From CAZTUH01 sp964616175 (lineage in GTDB: Bacteria; Pseudomonadota; Gammaproteobacteria; Burkholderiales; Burkholderiaceae_B), in NCBI GenBank assembly GCA_964616175.1, contig CAZTUH010000005.1, forward strand, positions 62,001-126,000: a DNA stretch of 64,000 nt, read 5' to 3'. Position 1 is the first letter of the stretch; each line of letters begins with the position of its first letter. Positions 60,376 through 64,000 of the stretch are shown here, piece after piece. The notes under the pieces were generated by a model. It searched no databases. It was not told the origin of the DNA and saw nothing but the letters and a program-made list of their open reading frames with translations. The position numbers were made by a program, and so were the translations under genes.

Positions 60376-60422
60376 ATACTATATATGGTATGTAGCTCAT
60401 ATGATAACACTAACTATGGTAA
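60376..60422. promoter_or_regulatory. Tandem NrdR-box-like operators upstream of nrdA
   Basis: Two 16-mers share the pattern A-Y-A-C-T-A-W-M-T-A-T-G-G-T-A-W: ATACTATATATGGTAT (60376-60391) and ACACTAACTATGGTAA (60407-60422). Their centres are 31 bp apart, close to three helical turns, the spacing known for NrdR boxes (consensus near ACAC-TATAT-A-GTGT). They lie about 92-138 bp before the nrdA start and imply dNTP-controlled repression if nrdR exists elsewhere. Confidence 0.6.
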
Positions 60423-60583
60423 TAGTATCAGAGATGTTCAAAGAAAAGATAAAGCTTTTTTGTTACGAAAAAAAATCCTAGAAAGATAAAGTTAACTTTT
60501 TAAAATTTTTTATAAAGTTATAAAAAGAAAGCAATTTAGTCAGAGATAGAGAATTTTTGAGATTTGATATTTTATTACATTCC

Positions 60584-61999
60584 CTAAAATTTATACGCTT
60601 CTAATCTTAATAAAACTATTTTCTTTCCTAACAATAGCAAAATGTCTTCCAAGGGAGGGGTTTGAATCCTTCCTGTAAGAATGATTCTTATTGGAATTGC
60701 TAAATCTGGCATCTTAGCTTTATGCGCTGAGAGCACGGTTTTAACAAGAAATGAAATATTTTCACGTGTCCAATTTATTTCGGAAGCTTTTTCAAAAAAG
60801 CTTTTCAACAGTAATTTTTTATTAGGAGTTATATACTTTTCGAGTAGATGATTAAAATCTGGAAGAAATTTCTTAGAAAAAAACACAATATTTTCTGCTA
60901 GTTCTTGCAGAGTATCAACTCGATTTTTAAATAAAAAAAGAACATTAGTCAAATTTTCTATCTCGGAACTTATCTCTTTTCTATTGAACATAAATTTTTC
61001 AAAAGATCGAGATAAATCTTCAGAACTCATTTGTTTTATATAGTAAGAGTTGATCCAATTTAGTTTTTTTGTATCCCAACATGCCGGTGATTTAGAAATG
61101 TGTTTCACATCGAAATGTTTAACTAGTTCATCTTGGCTAAATATCTCATTATTTCGATAACTCCAACCCAAACGGGCTAGATAATTGATCATAGCATTTG
61201 GTAGGTATCCCTGGTCTCGATAGGACATGATGCTTGCTGCACAGTTACGTTTTGATAATTTTTTTCCATTTTTATCAAAAATCATTGGAAGATGTCCATA
61301 CCTTGGTAACTTTGCATTTAGCGATTCTAGTATATTAATTTGCCGAGGGGTGTTGTTTATGTGATCTTCCCCACGCAATACATGAGTTATATTCATATCC
61401 CAATCATCTATAGCAGAACAAAAATTATAAGTTGGGGTTTCATCAGAACGAGCAATTATTAAATCATCAAGTTCTTTATTCTGAAAACTTATAGTACCTC
61501 GCACAAGATCATTCCAAACAACTGAACCATGCGTAGGATTTTTAAATCGTACAACTGGTCTTTTGTTTTTTGGAATCTCAGGTAATATTTTTCCTGGTTC
61601 TGGACGCCAGGTACCATCGTAACGTGGTTTGTCTTGTGCTAGACGAGCCGAGTTTCTCATAAGATCAAGTTCATCAGGTGAACTATAACAATAATAAGCT
61701 GATCCGGATTTTAACATTTCATGGATAATCGTTTTGTAACGATTCATGCGGTCTGACTGATAGAAAGGGCCTTCATCTGGTTTTATTCCTAACCAATTAA
61801 TGCTATCCAAGATAGATTGAATTGATTCTTTAGCAGATCTTTTATTATCAGTATCTTCTATACGCAAGATAAACTTTCCATCATGGTGACGTGCAAAGAT
61901 CCAAGAAAAAAGTGCTGTTCTAATGCCTCCAAGATGTAAGAATCCTGTAGGAGATGGAGCAAAGCGTGTTCGAACATTATCAGAGATTTTTGAAATCAT
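60584..61999 (-). CDS. gltX: Glutamyl-tRNA synthetase
   Basis: Charges tRNA-Glu (and tRNA-Gln if the organism uses the transamidation route). The class I HIGH-type motif RFAPSPTGFLHLGGIRTALFSW is at about residues 12-33 (key pieces APSPTGFLHLGG). The KMSKS-type motif is KKLSKRNCA near 247. LRGEDHINNTPRQINILESL (key piece GEDHINNTPRQ) is the usual active-site segment. 471 residues with a normal but diverged C-terminal anticodon domain. ATG at 61999, far from other genes. Confidence 0.97.
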   Translation of the reverse strand: MISKISDNVRTRFAPSPTGFLHLGGIRTALFSWIFARHHDGKFILRIEDTDNKRSAKESIQSILDSINWLGIKPDEGPFYQSDRMNRYKTIIHEMLKSGSAYYCYSSPDELDLMRNSARLAQDKPRYDGTWRPEPGKILPEIPKNKRPVVRFKNPTHGSVVWNDLVRGTISFQNKELDDLIIARSDETPTYNFCSAIDDWDMNITHVLRGEDHINNTPRQINILESLNAKLPRYGHLPMIFDKNGKKLSKRNCAASIMSYRDQGYLPNAMINYLARLGWSYRNNEIFSQDELVKHFDVKHISKSPACWDTKKLNWINSYYIKQMSSEDLSRSFEKFMFNRKEISSEIENLTNVLFLFKNRVDTLQELAENIVFFSKKFLPDFNHLLEKYITPNKKLLLKSFFEKASEINWTRENISFLVKTVLSAHKAKMPDLAIPIRIILTGRIQTPPLEDILLLLGKKIVLLRLEAYKF

Positions 62000-62760
62000 A
62001 AGGTTTATGAAAAATGTAATTTGGAAATTTTTTATCTCACTTAGAAAACTTCTTTCTGAAAGACTCTACAAGAATTAATGCTATTGTTCTTGAGCTATTA
62101 AAAAATTATAAAAAAATTGATCAAGAATGAAAATATAACTAGTTCGAATTATAAATCAACCTGTTATAGATCACAAAAAGTGAGAAAGGAGAAAGTATAG
62201 AAAATTTTTTTATTTTGAAAAATCAAGAATTTTTGAAGGCAAAATAAATCCTTTTTTTTAAATCTTGAGAATTTTTTCATTGCCTAAATTGAGATCCTTT
62301 TGAAATTCAAATGAAAGAATGTAGAATGAATGCTTGAATTTTAAAGACGAGAAATTGTAAAACTTGTTAGTTATCTCAAAAAAAATAGTTTCTAAATTGA
62401 ATTGAGAAGAAAATTTTGAGCTCGGATTGATAAATTCTGGTCTTGCAAAATATTTTCAACAGAGAAAATTGTTTTGGAGAAACTAAAAGAATTTGCTATT
62501 TTTGAATGATAAGAAAAATTCTTCGGTGATTTTTTCACTTTATTTTTATGTATTGGCTTTTGCAAATAAGGGTTAACAAACAAGAAAAAAGTAATTCTTA
62601 AAGTTGAATCTAAATAAATTTCTCGATCTTTTAATTATGTTTTTTGTTTTTTATTTTGCTAATTTGAACAATCTATATTCTAAGCTAGCTTATTTTATCG
62701 ATTAAATGAATTTATTTTCTTAGGTGTGAGCAGTCTGACAACCATATTTTTTGAATCAAG
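62000..62760. other. 760-bp gene-free region between gltX and pmbA
   Basis: The longest gap in the window. A 63-codon minus-strand frame at 62392-62583 has no family likeness and is probably chance. No tRNA or strong hairpin was seen. In many relatives yjgA lies beside pmbA; it is not recognisable here. Confidence 0.5.
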
Positions 62761-64000
62761 ATGAACAACTATTCCAATAATTCCATTAAAAACCTAGATC
62801 AATTGCGTCTATTTCATAATGATAATGATCTTATTGAACAAATACTTAAAAAATCTGTTGATATAGGAGCTAATGATGCATCAGTAACAATTTCAAGAGA
62901 TCTTGGTTTATCAGTATCTATTCGTCATGGAGAGCTAGAAACTATTGAACAATCAAACAAACGTTCGATTGAAGTCATTGTATATGCTGGTCAATGCTAT
63001 GGTTCTGCTTCTACTTCTGATTTTTCCAAATCTGCTATCGATGAAACTATAAAAGCAGCTTGGGATCTAGCAAACAAAACGGCTAAAGATTATGCTTCTG
63101 GATTGCCAGATACTGAAGATTTGGCAACTAATTTCCCAGATCTTAATTTATATCACCCATGGGTAATTGATGTTGAAAAAGCTAAAAACATTGCGATTTT
63201 AACCGAAAAAAATGCTCTCAGCATGAACTCAAAAATTGAGACTGACGGTGCTCAAGTGAGTATGAATGAAGGTCATTTTCTCCTTGGCAATACTCTTGGA
63301 TTTAGAGGAGAGATTTTCCATTCAAATCATGATATTTCATTTGTTGCAATAGCCAATGATGGAAGCGAAATGCAACGGGATTATTGGTATACTTCTAATA
63401 GAAATCCATTATTTCTAAGTTCTCCTGAAAATGTTGGTTTAGTTGCAGCTCAACGCGCTTTATCTAGATTAGGTGCTCGAAAAATCAAAACTGGGAAATT
63501 TCCAGTAATATTTGAAGCTCCAATTGCGATGAGTTTATTAGGTAATTTTACCCAAGCTACAAGTGGAGGATCCTTATATAGAAAATCAAGTTTTTTGCTT
63601 AATTGCCTTGGAAAAGAAATATTTCCTAAACACATAGAAATCTTTGAAAATCCTCATATTCTTGGCGGAATGGGAAGTCGTGCTTTTGATGATGAGGGTG
63701 TGCGCACCAGCCTTCGGAAGATTGTAGATAATGGAATACTTCAAGGTTATTTTTTGTCAACATATACAGCACGAAAGCTTGGCATGAAAACAACTGGCAA
63801 TTGTGGTGGATCTCATAATCTTGTACTTCGGTCTGATCAAACAAATGCATCTGATAATATCGAATATTTGCTTAAAAAAATGGGAACAGGTCTTTTAGTT
63901 ACTGAGTTAATAGGTCAGGGAGTTAATTATGTAACTGGTGATTATTCTCGAGGTGTTTTTGGTTATTGGGTCCAAAATGGAGAATTGCAGCATGCGGTGC
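62761..64000 (+). CDS. pmbA: Metalloprotease PmbA/TldE (3' end outside the window)
   Basis: Partner of TldD in a zinc protease complex that processes small peptides and the antitoxin CcdA, among others. The frame is open from ATG at 62761 to the last base, about 413 codons, of a family of about 450. Markers: GANDASVTISRDLGLSVSIRHGELETIEQS (key pieces SVSIRHGELETIE), YAGQCYGSASTSDFS, VIFEAPIAMSLLG, SFLLNCLGKEIF, GSRAFDDEGVRTSLRKIVDNGILQGY (key pieces FDDEGVRTS and ILQGYFLSTY) and GVNYVTGDYSRGVFGYWVQNGE. TldD is not in the window. Confidence 0.94.
   Translation, partial: MNNYSNNSIKNLDQLRLFHNDNDLIEQILKKSVDIGANDASVTISRDLGLSVSIRHGELETIEQSNKRSIEVIVYAGQCYGSASTSDFSKSAIDETIKAAWDLANKTAKDYASGLPDTEDLATNFPDLNLYHPWVIDVEKAKNIAILTEKNALSMNSKIETDGAQVSMNEGHFLLGNTLGFRGEIFHSNHDISFVAIANDGSEMQRDYWYTSNRNPLFLSSPENVGLVAAQRALSRLGARKIKTGKFPVIFEAPIAMSLLGNFTQATSGGSLYRKSSFLLNCLGKEIFPKHIEIFENPHILGGMGSRAFDDEGVRTSLRKIVDNGILQGYFLSTYTARKLGMKTTGNCGGSHNLVLRSDQTNASDNIEYLLKKMGTGLLVTELIGQGVNYVTGDYSRGVFGYWVQNGELQHAV

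Noticed and set aside
62392..62583. 63-codon minus-strand frame between gltX and pmbA
   Set aside because: Considered as a yjgA remnant, but its sequence does not resemble that family, and it has no initiation signals.

Overview
The window is AT-rich DNA from a bacterium with a small, eroding genome. Gene content and gene order are those of the Burkholderiales (Betaproteobacteria), and many proteins read like shortened Alcaligenaceae/Bordetella versions. Markers are pdxJ-acpS-uvrC-pgsA, the full atp operon, ubiE-ubiJ-ubiB with a stand-alone heptose adenylyltransferase, argJ next to a DUF815 ATPase and a Nudix-ThiE fusion, prfA-prmC-grxD-ubiX, a DUF3460 protein, and RNB nuclease-aroE. Strong A/T bias, long homopolymer runs, many TTG starts, gene-free gaps of 300-760 bp and a broken tolC suggest a host-restricted or endosymbiotic lineage. 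The AT-rich alcaligenaceous symbionts of trypanosomatids are one candidate, but that is inference from memory of the family and cannot be proved here.

Layout. 1-3247 holds the end of pdxJ, then acpS, uvrC and pgsA. 3841-11204 is a complete F1Fo ATP synthase operon (atpI-B-E-F-H-A-G-D-C), followed by hemE and priA. 14640-16127 (minus) holds nnrD and a membrane-anchored cytochrome c. A tRNA-Arg(CCG), a lipoprotein and metX-metW follow, with serA convergent. 20777-24619 is a ubiquinone block (ubiE, ubiJ, ubiB) ending in the heptose adenylyltransferase. 24646-25861 is a decayed tolC. thiG-thiD (minus), coaE-zapD (plus) and argJ-ATPase-Nudix/ThiE (minus) come next. A long intergenic region holds tRNA-Phe. 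33837-36810 is prfA, prmC, grxD and ubiX; then come carbonic anhydrase, ilvD, an AI-2E-type permease, mutY, a polar amino-acid ABC transporter without its binding protein, a DUF3460 protein, thiE, rubredoxin, ruvX, apaH and lptG. 49661-57351 carries aroE, an RNB nuclease, aroQ, accB-accC, yggT and nrdB; nrdA, gltX and the 5' part of pmbA close the window.

The genes are core housekeeping and biosynthesis: oxidative phosphorylation, ubiquinone, haem, thiamine, B6 and CoA steps, fatty-acid initiation, shikimate, arginine, branched-chain amino acids, serine and methionine, plus LPS heptose supply and export. I found no phage, insertion sequence, CRISPR array, toxin-antitoxin, defence or secondary-metabolite locus, and no clearly new biological system. 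The most unusual signals are long perfect palindromes (one inside zapD, one across the hemE stop codon), a tandem NrdR-box pair upstream of nrdA, the broken tolC, and a 730-bp gene-free stretch with an orphan terminator-like hairpin.
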